Source: Streptomyces mashuensis
Lineage (GTDB): Bacteria > Actinomycetota > Actinomycetes > Streptomycetales > Streptomycetaceae
Assembly (NCBI RefSeq): GCF_014654785.1
Contig: NZ_BNBD01000002.1
Coordinates: forward strand, 806,001 to 870,000
Length of the DNA stretch: 64,000 nucleotides
Direction of reading: 5' to 3'
Shown here: positions 8,601 through 20,293 of the stretch, piece by piece
Numbering within the stretch: position 1 is the first letter of the stretch
Layout of the letters: each line of letters begins with the position of its first letter
Notes under the pieces: generated by a model
Told to the model about the DNA's origin: nothing
Seen by the model: the letters and a program-made list of their open reading frames with translations, nothing else
Databases searched by the model: none
Position numbers and translations under genes: made by a program

Positions 8601-9869
8601 CTAGACGGCCGCGCCCCGGCACACCGGCCGCTCGTCCTCGGGCACGTCCTCGGCCTCCGGCAGGTCGAGGACGGCCTGGGCGCCGCCGCCCTCCGCGTTG
8701 CCGAACCGCAGCGTCGCGCCCAGCACCGCCGCCTGGCCCACGGCGATCGTCAGGCCCAGGCCGTGGCCCGTGCCGCGCTCGGGCGCGGCTGTACGGAAGC
8801 GGCGCGGCCCCTGGTCGACGAGGCCGGGCGGGAAGCCGTCGCCGTGGTCGCGCACCACGATGCGGGTGCCGTCCACGGTGATCTCGATCGGCGGCCGGCC
8901 GTGCTTGGCGGCGTTGGCCAGCAGGTTGACCAGAATGCGCTCCACGCGGCGCGCGTCGGTCGCCACGATCCGGCCGTCGCCGACGACCTCGACCGCCACG
9001 TCGGCCACGCCCCGCTGGCCCCGCGCCCGCCCCACGATGCCGCGCACCAGCGCCGGCAGCTCCACGGCGTCCAGCTGGGCGCTCTCCACGCCCGCGTCGA
9101 GCCGGGAGACCTCCAGGAGGTCCTCCACCAGCGCGCGCAGCGTCTGGGCGCGCTCCTGGACCATCTCCACGGCGCGCGGGTGCGGCAGCAGCTCCGCGGA
9201 GGCCACCAGGCCCGCCACGGGGGTGCGCAGCTCGTGGGCGACGTCGGCGGTGAACTGGCGCTCGGCCGACACCCGGGCGGCCAGCGAGGTGGCCATGTGG
9301 TGCACCGAGCGGCCCAGCTCGGCCACCTCGTCCCGGCCGCCGCTGTCCAGCGCCCCGGCGTCCGGGGCCTCGCCGGCGGCGATCCGCCGGGCCGCCGCGG
9401 CGCTCAGCCGCAGCCGCCGCGACAGGCTCTGCGCCACGAACCACGCCACCACCGCCATCAGCGCCACCGTCGCCGCGCCGGCCACCACCAGGGCCTTGTC
9501 CAGCGCCGTCTGCAGCGGGTCGCGGTCGGGGTAGGAGGCCGAGATGGACAGCACCCTGCCGTCGCCGACGCCGGTGGCCGCCCACACGCGCGGGTCCTCG
9601 CCCCCGCTGATGTACGTGCCCGACTGGCCCCTGGCCACGGCCTGGGCGAGGGGGAACGGCAGCGTGGAGTCGTCGAGCTCGGCGCCCAGCGCCAGCGTCC
9701 CGTCGCGCTGGTAGATCTGGAGCGCGGAGCTCAGCAGCCCGTCCTGGTAGGCGAGCGCCTGCCGGTCGCGTTCCATCCCGGAGATGTGGTGCACCGCCAC
9801 CCCGAGCACCACGACGGCCAGGGCGGTGACGAACGAGATGGCCAGCGCGATGCGGCCGCGGATGCCCAT
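8601..9869 (-). CDS. two-component sensor histidine kinase without adjacent regulator
   Basis: A 422-residue kinase. It has a membrane helix at ~8-28, an extracytoplasmic sensor at ~30-120, a second helix at ~125-147, a HAMP region, and a HisKA domain with phospho-acceptor H212 in ADVAHELRTPV. The HATPase follows, with N-box NLLANAAKHG and G-boxes DHGDG and GTGHGLGL. The start ATG at 9869 shares its A with the TGA of the preceding gene (TGATG), so translation is coupled. No response regulator gene is adjacent, which is unusual. The architecture recalls CseC-type envelope stress kinases, but the resemblance is not decisive. Confidence 0.92.
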   Translation of the reverse strand: MGIRGRIALAISFVTALAVVVLGVAVHHISGMERDRQALAYQDGLLSSALQIYQRDGTLALGAELDDSTLPFPLAQAVARGQSGTYISGGEDPRVWAATGVGDGRVLSISASYPDRDPLQTALDKALVVAGAATVALMAVVAWFVAQSLSRRLRLSAAAARRIAAGEAPDAGALDSGGRDEVAELGRSVHHMATSLAARVSAERQFTADVAHELRTPVAGLVASAELLPHPRAVEMVQERAQTLRALVEDLLEVSRLDAGVESAQLDAVELPALVRGIVGRARGQRGVADVAVEVVGDGRIVATDARRVERILVNLLANAAKHGRPPIEITVDGTRIVVRDHGDGFPPGLVDQGPRRFRTAAPERGTGHGLGLTIAVGQAAVLGATLRFGNAEGGGAQAVLDLPEAEDVPEDERPVCRGAAV

Positions 9870-10402
9870 CACGCGATCGTCAGCACCTCACGGTGCTCCC
9901 CGGTGGGAGTGGCACCCGTGTAGACGACCTCCAGGGCGGTGAACGCCACCAGGCCGTCGACGCGCTTGGGCCCGAACAGCCGCAGCCGCGCCGGGAACGC
10001 CTTGCCGGCGGCGGCGCCCGCCGCCCGGCTGGAGACCTGCACCACGCCGCTGCCGGCGGCGCCGTCGGCCGCGTAGTCGTCCCACTGGATGCCGCTGGCC
10101 ACCCGGCCGGCCGTGGAGCAGTCGAGGGTGATGATGGTGGGCTCCAGCACCGGCTCGCCCACGCCGCAGTCCCGCACGCCGGGCAGCTCGCGCGCCGAGG
10201 CGTCCTCGATCTCGGCCTGCGCCTCCTGCCCGGCCGCCTTCGACTTCTGCGCGGCGGCGGTCTTCGGCGCCTTGTCGACGACGCTCGCCCGGTCGGTGGC
10301 GTCGCCCAGCCAGTACCCGCCGAACACGAGCACGGCCGCCCCCGCCACAATCGCCCCAGCGGTGCGCAGGCCGCCCCGCAGGGCGCCGGCTCGGTCGGTC
10401 AT
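9869..10402 (-). CDS. membrane-anchored extracytoplasmic protein coupled to sensor kinase
   Basis: A 177-residue protein with one N-terminal membrane segment (residues ~14-32), a Lys/Ala/Glu-rich linker and an extracytoplasmic domain holding two Cys (DCGVGEP and LDCSTA) that could form a disulfide. I do not recognise the family. Its stop codon overlaps the start of the kinase gene (TGATG), so it is probably a partner or modulator of that kinase, comparable in position to accessory proteins such as CseA. It lacks a lipobox. Confidence 0.75.
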   Translation of the reverse strand: MTDRAGALRGGLRTAGAIVAGAAVLVFGGYWLGDATDRASVVDKAPKTAAAQKSKAAGQEAQAEIEDASARELPGVRDCGVGEPVLEPTIITLDCSTAGRVASGIQWDDYAADGAAGSGVVQVSSRAAGAAAGKAFPARLRLFGPKRVDGLVAFTALEVVYTGATPTGEHREVLTIA

Positions 10403-10639
10403 CGGCTTCTTCCTCGCTCACGGCCGGGTGGGTCGGTAGGGACGGAAAAGGGGAGGAGGCCGCGCGTCCGGGCGGCACACCCGTGCTGTCCCGCCCTGAG
10501 TGACGGTTAATCGGCGCTCCGCGTTCCCGTTCCTCCCGTGATCTCCCCTACGTGGCGGCCAAGTGGCCGTCGCGGGGCCCGTCGTACGGGACGGTGGGGC
10601 CCAACTGCCGCGGCGGGGCCAGTACGATGGCGGTGTCGC

Positions 10640-10723
10640 GCGGCCGTGATGGAATTGGCAGTCATGCTGGGTTTAGGTCCCAGTGGGGTAACACCCGTGA
10701 GGGTTCGAGTCCCTCCGGCCGCA
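10640..10723 (+). tRNA. tRNA-Leu(TAG)
   Basis: An 84-nt cloverleaf. The acceptor arms GCGGCCG and CGGCCGC pair perfectly. The anticodon arm is CTGGG-TTTAGGT-CCCAG, giving anticodon TAG. It has a long class II variable arm (TGGGGTAACACCCG) and a GGTTCGAGTCC T-arm, with discriminator A and no encoded CCA. Confidence 0.96.
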
Positions 10724-10732
10724 CAGCGTGCA

Positions 10733-10769
10733 GAAGGGGCCTCCCGCCGGGCGGGAGGCCCCTTCTTTT
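10733..10769 (+). terminator. intrinsic terminator after tRNA-Leu
   Basis: A perfect 15-bp stem (GAAGGGGCCTCCCGC / GCGGGAGGCCCCTTC) with a 3-nt loop is followed by TTTT. It lies 10 bp after the tRNA and just before the end of the convergent rdgB gene, so it may serve both strands. Confidence 0.85.
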
Positions 10770-10777
10770 CGTGTGCG

Positions 10778-11383
10778 TCAGCCCAGCAGCTCGCGCACCA
10801 CGGGCACCAGCGCGCGGAACGCCTTGCCGCGGTGGCTGATGGCGTTCTTCTCGTCCGGGGTCAGCTCCGCGCAGGTGCGGCTCTCGCCCAGGGGCTGGAG
10901 GACCGGGTCGTAGCCGAAGCCGCCGCTGCCGGCGGGCTCCCGGCGCAGCGTGCCCTCCAGGCGGCCCTCGACGACGCGCTCGGTGCCGTCGGGCAGGGCG
11001 AGGGCGGCGGCGCAGGCGAAGTGGGCGGCGCGGTGCTCGTCGGCGATGTCGGAGAGCTGGGCGAGCAGCAGGTCCAGGTTGGCCTTGTCGTCGCCGTGGC
11101 GGCCGGCCCAGCGGGCCGAGAAGATGCCGGGGGCGCCGCCGAGGACGTCCACGCACAGGCCGGAGTCGTCGGCGACGGCCGGGTGGCCGGTGGCGCGGGC
11201 CAGGGCGTGGGCCTTGAGGAGGGCGTTCTCGGCGAAGGTGACGCCGGTCTCCTTGACGTCGGGGATCTCGGGGTACGCGTCGGCGCCCACGAGCTCGACG
11301 TCGAGTCCGGCACCGGCCAGGATCGCGCGCAGCTCGGTGACCTTGTTGGCGTTGCGGGTGGCGAGGATCAGTCGCTTCGTCAT
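10778..11383 (-). CDS. rdgB: XTP/dITP (non-canonical purine NTP) pyrophosphatase
   Basis: A 201-residue RdgB/HAM1-family house-cleaning enzyme that hydrolyses dITP, XTP and dHAPTP to monophosphates. The motifs TRNANKVTELRAIL (nucleotide binding), VADDSGLCVD (catalytic/metal region) and GGFGYDPVL are all visible. The length is typical. It follows rph with a 15-bp gap, the usual actinobacterial rph-rdgB pair. Confidence 0.97.
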   Translation of the reverse strand: MTKRLILATRNANKVTELRAILAGAGLDVELVGADAYPEIPDVKETGVTFAENALLKAHALARATGHPAVADDSGLCVDVLGGAPGIFSARWAGRHGDDKANLDLLLAQLSDIADEHRAAHFACAAALALPDGTERVVEGRLEGTLRREPAGSGGFGYDPVLQPLGESRTCAELTPDEKNAISHRGKAFRALVPVVRELLG

Positions 11384-11398
11384 GGTGATGTCCGTGGG

Positions 11399-12133
<735 letters not shown>

Positions 12134-12155
12134 GGCCCCGAGCCTATCGCCCATG

Positions 12156-12196
12156 GCGAAGGGCCCCGTTCCGGTTGCCCGGAAGGGGCCCTTCGC
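12156..12196 (-). terminator. hairpin terminator of nagF
   Basis: Arms GCGAAGGGCCCC-G-TTCCGG and CCGGAAGGGGCCCTTCGC pair over 18 bp with one bulged G and a TTGC loop. It lies downstream of nagF and upstream of the rph start. Confidence 0.75.
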
Positions 12197-12229
12197 GCTA
12201 GGCCGTGCCTGTGAGCCGGGGGCTCCGGC

Positions 12230-12463
12230 TCACATCATGTCCTCGATGTCGGCGGCGACCGGGTCGGCGTCGGTGCCGATGACGACCTGGATGGCGGTGC
12301 CCATCTTCACGACGCCGTGGGCGCCGGCGGCCTTGAGGGCGGCCTCGTCGACCAGGGAGGCGTCCTTGACCTCGGTGCGGAGGCGGGTGATGCAGCCCTC
12401 GACCTCCTCAATGTTGTCGATGCCGCCGAGGCCGGCGACGATCTTCTCAGCCTTGCTGGCCAT
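12230..12463 (-). CDS. nagF: PTS EIIB component, N-acetylglucosamine
   Basis: A 77-residue glucose/GlcNAc-family EIIB domain. The phospho-accepting Cys is C24 in EVEGCITRLRTEV. It accepts phosphate from EIIA and passes it to sugar entering through the separate EIIC proteins encoded next door (nagE1, nagE2). This split EIIB/EIIC arrangement is typical of streptomycetes. It is transcribed divergently from nagE1, with a DasR-type dre site in the shared intergenic region. The start ATG at 12463 has an AGGAG site upstream. Confidence 0.93.
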   Translation of the reverse strand: MASKAEKIVAGLGGIDNIEEVEGCITRLRTEVKDASLVDEAALKAAGAHGVVKMGTAIQVVIGTDADPVAADIEDMM

Positions 12464-12618
12464 GTGCACTCCTGGTTGTCTCGGCCTTCCGGCGTTCCGC
12501 CGACCGGCTTCACACGGTATTCCACGTTCAGCCCAACTATGTGGGCGTTCGTCCGCCATCTCACGCAGGATGGCGACCACCCGGCAACCGCGTTCCGGGC
12601 GGCCCACGACGCACCACA

Positions 12619-12634
12619 AGTGGTCTACACCAGT
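12619..12634. promoter_or_regulatory. dre-like DasR operator between nagF and nagE1
   Basis: AGTGGTCTACACCAGT matches the dre consensus (ASTGGTCTAGACCAST) at all but one position. It lies 25 bp before the nagE1 start and 156 bp before nagF, in the divergent promoter region. DasR represses GlcNAc transport genes until glucosamine-6-phosphate accumulates. Confidence 0.9.
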
Positions 12635-12658
12635 ATGCCAGTCGCCGGGAGGACGCCG

Positions 12659-13969
12659 ATGAGCTCCACCGCCGCCGCGGCACCGCGCCGCCGGAGGCTG
12701 CACGGGCTGTTCCAGGGGCTGCAGAAGATGGGCCGCAGCCTCCAGCTGCCCATCGCGGTGCTGCCCGCGGCGGGCATCCTCAACCGGCTCGGGCAGCCCG
12801 ACGTCTTCGGCAAGGACGGGCTGGGCTGGACGGACGTCGCGAAGGTGATGGCCGGCGCGGGCGGGGCGCTGCTGGACTCCTCGCTGGGCCTGCCGCTGCT
12901 GTTCGCCGTCGGGGTGGCCATCGGCATGGCCAAGAAGTCCGACGGCTCCACGGCGCTCGCGGCCGTGACGGGCTTCCTCGTCTACTACGCGGTGCTGCAC
13001 CAGTTCCCCGAGCCGTGCCCGGCCGGCGCCCGGCACACCGCGCTGGGGCTGCTCAACGGGGTCTGCGTCACCGCCGCCGGGCAGCCGGCGGCGGCCTCGT
13101 ACCAGAACCCGGGCGTCTTCGGCGGCATCGTGATGGGCCTGCTGGCCGCCTGGTTCTGGCAGCGCTTCCACCGGGTGCGGCTGGTGGACTGGCTGGGCTT
13201 CTTCAACGGCCGCCGGCTGGTGCCCATCATCATGGCGTTCGTCGCCATCGCCTTCGCCGCGCTGTGCCTGTGGGTGTGGCCGCCGGTGGGCCGCGGGCTG
13301 ACGAGCTTCAGCAGGTGGCTCGTGGACATCGGCTCCACCGGCTCCGGCATCTTCGGCGTGGCCAACCGGGCGCTGCTGGTGGTGGGGCTGCACCAGTTCC
13401 TCAACGTCTTCGTGTGGTTCCAGTTCGGCGACTACACCAAGCCGGACGGGACGGTGGTGCACGGCGACATCAACCGCTTCCTGGCCGGCGACCCGACGGC
13501 GGGCCAGTTCACCAGCGGCTTCTTCCCGATCATGATGTTCGCGCTGCCCGCCGCGGCGCTGGCGATCACGCACTGCGCCCGGCCGGAGCGGCGCAAGGTG
13601 GTGGGCGGGCTGATGCTCTCGGTGGGGCTGACCTCGCTGGTCACGGGCATCACCGAGCCCGTCGAGTACTCGTTCCTCTTCATCGCCCCGGCGCTGTACG
13701 CGGTGCACGCGCTGCTGACGGGCGTGTCGATGGCGGTCACATGGGGGCTGGGCGTGCACGACGGCTTCAGCTTCTCGGCCGGGCTGATCGACTACGTCAT
13801 CAACTGGGGGCTGGCCACGCGACCGTGGCTGATCATTCCGGTCGGGGCGGCCTTCGCCCTCGTCTACTACGCGGTCTTCCGCTTCGCCATCACCTTCTTC
13901 GACCTCGCCACACCCGGCCGGGAGCCGGAGGAGGAGGCCGCGGAGAGCGAGAAGCAGAACGTGCAGTGA
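12659..13969 (+). CDS. nagE1: PTS EIIC component, GlcNAc/glucose family
   Basis: A 436-residue membrane EIIC. The N-terminal amphipathic segment LQKMGRSLQLPIAVLPAAGIL, ~10 hydrophobic stretches, the sugar-binding loop with GITEPVEY, and GLGVHDGFSFSAG are typical of glucose-superfamily EIIC. There is no fused EIIB or EIIA. The ATG at 12659 follows GGGAGGA. Compared with nagE2 it is slightly longer between membrane helices (CVTAAGQPAAASYQNP region). Its partner is NagF. S. coelicolor nagE2 is the major GlcNAc permease there, so this paralogue may be secondary. Confidence 0.92.
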   Translation: MSSTAAAAPRRRRLHGLFQGLQKMGRSLQLPIAVLPAAGILNRLGQPDVFGKDGLGWTDVAKVMAGAGGALLDSSLGLPLLFAVGVAIGMAKKSDGSTALAAVTGFLVYYAVLHQFPEPCPAGARHTALGLLNGVCVTAAGQPAAASYQNPGVFGGIVMGLLAAWFWQRFHRVRLVDWLGFFNGRRLVPIIMAFVAIAFAALCLWVWPPVGRGLTSFSRWLVDIGSTGSGIFGVANRALLVVGLHQFLNVFVWFQFGDYTKPDGTVVHGDINRFLAGDPTAGQFTSGFFPIMMFALPAAALAITHCARPERRKVVGGLMLSVGLTSLVTGITEPVEYSFLFIAPALYAVHALLTGVSMAVTWGLGVHDGFSFSAGLIDYVINWGLATRPWLIIPVGAAFALVYYAVFRFAITFFDLATPGREPEEEAAESEKQNVQ

Positions 13970-14081
13970 ACGGCCGGTGACGGCGCGGGACGGGGCCCGG
14001 GGCGGCTTCACGACGCTCTTACGCCTGTGAGCCGGACCACTCGGAACGATGGATTCCTTGATACCGGGCTTACGTGCTACA

Positions 14082-14097
14082 ACAGGTCTAAACCACT
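14082..14097. promoter_or_regulatory. dre-like DasR operator 1 upstream of nagE2
   Basis: ACAGGTCTAAACCACT retains the GGTCT-AACCA core of dre with two or three departures from consensus. It is one of two adjacent candidate sites. Confidence 0.8.
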
Positions 14098-14113
14098 TGT
14101 GGTGTAGACCAAA
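14098..14113. promoter_or_regulatory. dre-like DasR operator 2 upstream of nagE2
   Basis: The core TGGTGTAGACCA matches the dre core TGGTCTAGACCA at 11 of 12 bases. It abuts operator 1, with centres 16 bp apart, and lies 50 bp before the nagE2 ATG. Confidence 0.8.
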
Positions 14114-14163
14114 TGCGGGCCGTCCAGCTTCCCCCGAGCGCCCGCCTCACCTGGAGGAATCCG

Positions 14164-15447
<1,284 letters not shown>

Positions 15448-15453
15448 CCCCGC

Positions 15454-15499
15454 ACGGCGAGGGCCCCGGAACCGCAATGGTTCCGGGGCCCTCGCCGTT
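15454..15499. terminator. bidirectional terminator, nagE2 / MBL hydrolase
   Basis: A 20-bp perfect stem (ACGGCGAGGGCCCCGGAACC and complement) with a 5-nt loop lies 6 bp after nagE2 and before the convergent hydrolase gene. Confidence 0.85.
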
Positions 15500-15530
15500 C
15501 CCGTACGGGCCCTACGGGTCCCGTAAGGGG
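15500..15530. repeat. cluster of CCCGTACGGG-family decamers
   Basis: CCCGTACGGG, CCCTACGGG and CCCGTAAGGG follow each other directly between the terminator and the MBL hydrolase stop codon. Confidence 0.8.
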
Positions 15531-15532
15531 CG

Positions 15533-16285
15533 TCAGAGCTCGTACACCGCGCCCGCGCGGGCCAGTTCCGCCGGGCCGTCGTACACCGAGCGCGCGTCGC
15601 GCAGGTTCGTCAGCGGGTCGGTCCACGGCGGGATGTGCGTGAGCACCAGCCGCCCCGCCCCCGCGCGCGCCGCGCACTCGCCGGCCTGCACCCCATTGAG
15701 GTGCAGCCCCGGGATGTCCTCCTTGCCGTGCGTGAACGACGCCTCGCACAGCAGCAGGTCCGTGCCCGCGGCCAGCTCCTCCAGCGCCGCGCACGGACCC
15801 GTGTCGCCCGAGTAGACCAGCGACGCACCACCGTGCTCCACCCGGAACGCGAACGACTCCACCGGGTGGTCGACGCGGGCCGCACGCACCGTGAACGGGC
15901 CCACCTCCACCGGCCCCGGCACGAGCGTGCGGAAGTCGAACACCTCACCCATGCACGCGTCGTCCGGCACGTCGCCGTACGCCGTCAGCAGCCGCTCCTC
16001 CGTGCCCTCCGGCCCGTACACGGGCACCGCGCCGGCCCGCCCGCCGTCGTGCCGGTAGTAACGGGCGACGAAGTAGCCGCACATGTCGATGCAGTGGTCC
16101 GGGTGCAGATGCGTGAGGAACACGGCGTCGAGGTCGTAGAGGCCCGTGTGGCGCTGGAGCGCGCCCAGGGCGCCGTTGCCCATGTCCAGGAGGATCCGGA
16201 AGCCGTCGGCCTCCACCAGATAGCTCGAGCAGGCCGATTCCGCGGACGGGAAGGAGCCCGAGCATCCGATGACGGTGAGCTTCAT
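15533..16285 (-). CDS. MBL-fold metallo-hydrolase
   Basis: A 250-residue metallo-beta-lactamase-fold protein. The zinc motif HLHPDHCID is followed by distal metal ligands in DHPVESF, YSGDTGPC and the final LTHIPPW. The N-terminal MKLTVIGCSGSFPSAESACSSY resembles the tRNase Z/arylsulfatase-type branch. The ATG at 16285 is preceded by GGAGG. It is conserved in streptomycetes. The substrate is unknown; a cyclic phosphodiester or small ester are possibilities. Confidence 0.87.
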   Translation of the reverse strand: MKLTVIGCSGSFPSAESACSSYLVEADGFRILLDMGNGALGALQRHTGLYDLDAVFLTHLHPDHCIDMCGYFVARYYRHDGGRAGAVPVYGPEGTEERLLTAYGDVPDDACMGEVFDFRTLVPGPVEVGPFTVRAARVDHPVESFAFRVEHGGASLVYSGDTGPCAALEELAAGTDLLLCEASFTHGKEDIPGLHLNGVQAGECAARAGAGRLVLTHIPPWTDPLTNLRDARSVYDGPAELARAGAVYEL

Positions 16286-16429
16286 GCGGGCCTGAACCTC
16301 CGTGGGCCGGGTACGGGGCGCCGTGCGGTGGAGTCGAGGGTAAGGCGAGATGGGCGCGAGGACTCCTCCGAGAGGGTGGCGTGTGGGCGGAATCACCAGG
16401 ACGGACCTGAGCCCCGGCACGGACGTGCG

Positions 16430-16468
16430 CGGGCCCCGCCGCACACCGGTGGTGCACGTCGGGGCCCG
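16430..16468 (-). terminator. hairpin after the small conserved gene
   Basis: Arms CGGGCCCCG and CGGGGCCCG pair perfectly, with a further short inner stem. It starts 22 nt downstream of the stop of the 68-residue gene. Confidence 0.65.
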
Positions 16469-16489
16469 TCGGCCTGCGGCGGAACGCGG

Positions 16490-16696
16490 CTACACCGGCC
16501 GGTGCTTCTCCGCGCGGTCCAGCGTGTCCATGAAGCGCTGGAAGCGCTCGGCCGACTCCTTGCTGCCGGCGGTCACCGTGAACACCTCCGGCGACATGAA
16601 CGCCGCCAGCCGCTCACGCGTCTCGGGAGCGAGCGCCTCCCAGGCCTCACGATCCAGCCGTGACTGCGCCGCAGCTTCCGCACTGCCAGTTTCCAT
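16490..16696 (-). CDS. small conserved acidic protein, function unknown
   Basis: A 68-residue, mostly helical, charged protein with no signal peptide, membrane segment or cysteine. It begins METGSAEAAAQSRLDREAW and contains the helix ETRERLAAFMS. A GAGG site lies 11 bp before the ATG. Its codon use is like that of its neighbours and it has its own terminator-like hairpin, so it looks genuine. I do not recognise the family. Confidence 0.65.
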   Translation of the reverse strand: METGSAEAAAQSRLDREAWEALAPETRERLAAFMSPEVFTVTAGSKESAERFQRFMDTLDRAEKHRPV

Positions 16697-16830
16697 TGTT
16701 GAGTTGCCTCATGTCCGAAGATCCACATGCGGGACAGTTCATGTGCGTCTCCTACGGGATGATGTCAGCCGCTCCCCAACATCGGTAGGGGAAGTTCACC
16801 CGTGCGCCGGGGCCGGGGCCGCCAGGACCC

Positions 16831-18153
<1,323 letters not shown>

Positions 18154-18180
18154 TCAACGGTGGGGGCAGCGTATCGATTC

Positions 18181-18241
18181 CCCGTACGGGTCCCGGAGCC
18201 CCGTACGGCTCGGCCCCTACGGCCCGTACGGCCCCTACGGC
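18181..18241. repeat. run of CCGTACGG / CCCTACGG motifs between mec and cysO
   Basis: At least five CCGTACGG- or CCCTACGG-type motifs occur within 61 bp immediately downstream of mec. The spacing is irregular. Confidence 0.75.
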
Positions 18242-18664
18242 TCAGTACGCGTCGACGACGCGGACGTCCTCCTCGGTGACCTCGCCGGCCACGATGCGGA
18301 AGGACCGGAACTGGAAGGGGCCGGCGCCGTCGGTGTCGGCGGTGGAGACGAGCACGTAGTGCGCGCCCGGCTCGTTGGCGTAGGTGAGGTCGGTGCGCGA
18401 GGGGTACGCCTCGGTCGCCGTGTGCGAGTGGTAGATGATCACCGGCTCCTCGTCGCGGTCGTCCATCTCGCGGTACAGCCGGAGCAGGTCCTGCGAGTCG
18501 AACTCGTAGAACGTGGGCGACCGGGCCGCGTTGAGCATGGGGACGAACCGCTCGGGGCGGTCGCTGCCCGCCGGCCCGGCCACGACTCCGCACGCCTCGT
18601 CGGGGTGGTCGGCGCGGGCGTGCGCCACGATCTTGTCGTAGAGGTCCTGGGTCAGGGTCAGCAT
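18242..18664 (-). CDS. mec: Mec-type JAMM metalloprotease, CysO-cysteine peptidase
   Basis: A 140-residue MPN+/JAMM zinc protease. The catalytic Glu is in PDEACGVVAG (E23), and the metal ligands are H79, H81 and D92 in the HSHTATEAYPSRTD motif (HxHx10D). It releases cysteine from the Cys-CysO adduct. The ATG at 18664 (MLTLTQDLYDKIV) is preferred over a start 12 codons earlier. The gene order mec-cysO-cysM matches mycobacteria. The 167-bp gap before cysO holds the CCGTACGG-type repeats. Confidence 0.94.
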   Translation of the reverse strand: MLTLTQDLYDKIVAHARADHPDEACGVVAGPAGSDRPERFVPMLNAARSPTFYEFDSQDLLRLYREMDDRDEEPVIIYHSHTATEAYPSRTDLTYANEPGAHYVLVSTADTDGAGPFQFRSFRIVAGEVTEEDVRVVDAY

Positions 18665-18753
18665 GCGCAAAGAATAGGCAGCCGGGACGAGGCCGGACAC
18701 GGCCTCTTGTTGCGGGGGGATGAAATCCCGCTGTGCGCCCGGTGCCCACGACG

Positions 18754-18795
18754 CGGAGGGCCCGCCCGTACCGTGCGGTACGGGCGGGCCCTCCG
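18754..18795 (-). terminator. terminator of the amino-acid permease gene
   Basis: A near-perfect 20-bp inverted repeat (arms beginning CGGAGGGCCCGCCCGTACCG) starts 23 bp after the permease stop. Confidence 0.85.
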
Positions 18796-18817
18796 GGTGG
18801 GGGGTGCGGTGTGGCCG

Positions 18818-20293
18818 TCAGGCCGCCGGGCCGGTCGTGTCGGCGTGGACCGGCAGGTCGCGGCGGGCGAACGCCTCGGGGTTGCGGCGCTTGAGGACGA
18901 AGTAGGAGATCACCATGATCGCGGCCCAGCCGGGCGCGAAGTACAGCGACACCCGGGCGTCCTCGTCGATGCCCATGAGGACGAACACCGCGCCGATGAA
19001 GGCCAGGCCGAAGATGCTCGTCCACGGCGCACCGGGGGCGCGGAACGTGGAGCGCGGCAGCAGGCCCTTGTCGGCCAGGCGGCGGTAGCGCAGGTGCGAG
19101 GCGAGGATCATCACCCAGGCCCAGAGGCCGGAGATGGTGGCGAAGGAGACGACGTAGTTGAAGGCGTCGCCCGGCCACTGGTAGTTGATCCAGACACCGA
19201 CCAGCATCAGCGCGGCGGAGACGGTGGTGCCGCGCAGCGGCAGGCCCTTCTTCGACAGCTGGGCGAAGAACTTCGGGCCCTGGCCGTTGAGCGCGAGGTC
19301 GCGCAGCATGCGGCCGGTGGAGTACATGCCGGAGTTGCAGGACGACAGCGCCGCCGTGAGGACGACGAAGTTGACGATGCCCGCGCCGGCCGGCAGGCCG
19401 ATGCGCTGGAAGGCGGCCACGAAGGGGCTCTCGCCGGCCTTGAAGTTCGTCCAGCTGATCACCGACATCAGGATGATGAGGGAGCCGACGTAGAAGAGGC
19501 CGATGCGCCACGGCACGGTGTTGATCGCCTTGGGCAGGGTCTTCTCGGGGTCCTTCGCCTCGCCGGCGGTGACGCCGACCAGCTCGACCGCCATGAAGGC
19601 GAACATCACGATGTGCAGGGTCATCAGCGTGCCGCCGATGCCCTTGGGGAAGAACCCGTCGTGCGACCAGAGCTGGCTGAACGAGGCGGTCTCACCGGCC
19701 TCGGAGAAGCCGAGCGTGATGACGCCGATGCCGATCAGGATCATGCCCATGATGGCGGTGACCTTGACCATGGAGAACCAGAACTCCAGCTCGCCGAAGA
19801 GCTTCACGGAGATCAGGTTGGCCAGGTAGAGGACGACGGTGAAGCCGAGGGCCGACACCCATTGGGGTATCGACTTGTCCCAGAACTGCACATAGGTGGC
19901 CGCCGCGGTGACCTCGGTCATGCCGGTGACGACCCAGAAGAGCCAGTACGTCCATCCGGTGACGTAACCGAAGAACGGCCCGAGGAACTCGCGGGCGTAC
20001 TCGGAGAAGGAGCCCGAGACCGGGCGGTACATGAGCAGCTCGCCGAGCGCTCGCATGATGAAGAAGATGACCAGGCCGGCTATGGCATAACCCAGGATCA
20101 GCGACGGCCCGGCCTTGGATATGGCCTTGCCCGCGCCCAGGAACAGGCCGGTGCCGATGGCGCCACCAATGGCGATCATCTGGATCTGTCGGTTGCCCAG
20201 CCCCCGCTGGTAACCCTCGGAAGCTTCCTTGCCGCTTCCGTCCCGCGCCGCGTCCTCGACTGCGGTGCGGTCGGCGACCTGCTCAGAGGTCAT
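18818..20293 (-). CDS. amino-acid permease (APC superfamily, AnsP/GABA-permease type)
   Basis: A 491-residue transporter with 12 expected membrane helices. The N-terminal GLGNRQIQMIAIGGAIGTGLFLGAG is the conserved helix-1 substrate-binding motif of the AAT family. The segment GELLMYRPVSGSFSEYA follows, and ALSSCNSGMYSTGRML is typical of amino-acid/asparagine permeases. The ATG at 20293 has a GAAAGG site. The upstream 375 bp carry a symmetric TCCGGA operator-like cluster. The substrate is not resolved; asparagine or another neutral amino acid is plausible. Confidence 0.9.
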   Translation of the reverse strand: MTSEQVADRTAVEDAARDGSGKEASEGYQRGLGNRQIQMIAIGGAIGTGLFLGAGKAISKAGPSLILGYAIAGLVIFFIMRALGELLMYRPVSGSFSEYAREFLGPFFGYVTGWTYWLFWVVTGMTEVTAAATYVQFWDKSIPQWVSALGFTVVLYLANLISVKLFGELEFWFSMVKVTAIMGMILIGIGVITLGFSEAGETASFSQLWSHDGFFPKGIGGTLMTLHIVMFAFMAVELVGVTAGEAKDPEKTLPKAINTVPWRIGLFYVGSLIILMSVISWTNFKAGESPFVAAFQRIGLPAGAGIVNFVVLTAALSSCNSGMYSTGRMLRDLALNGQGPKFFAQLSKKGLPLRGTTVSAALMLVGVWINYQWPGDAFNYVVSFATISGLWAWVMILASHLRYRRLADKGLLPRSTFRAPGAPWTSIFGLAFIGAVFVLMGIDEDARVSLYFAPGWAAIMVISYFVLKRRNPEAFARRDLPVHADTTGPAA

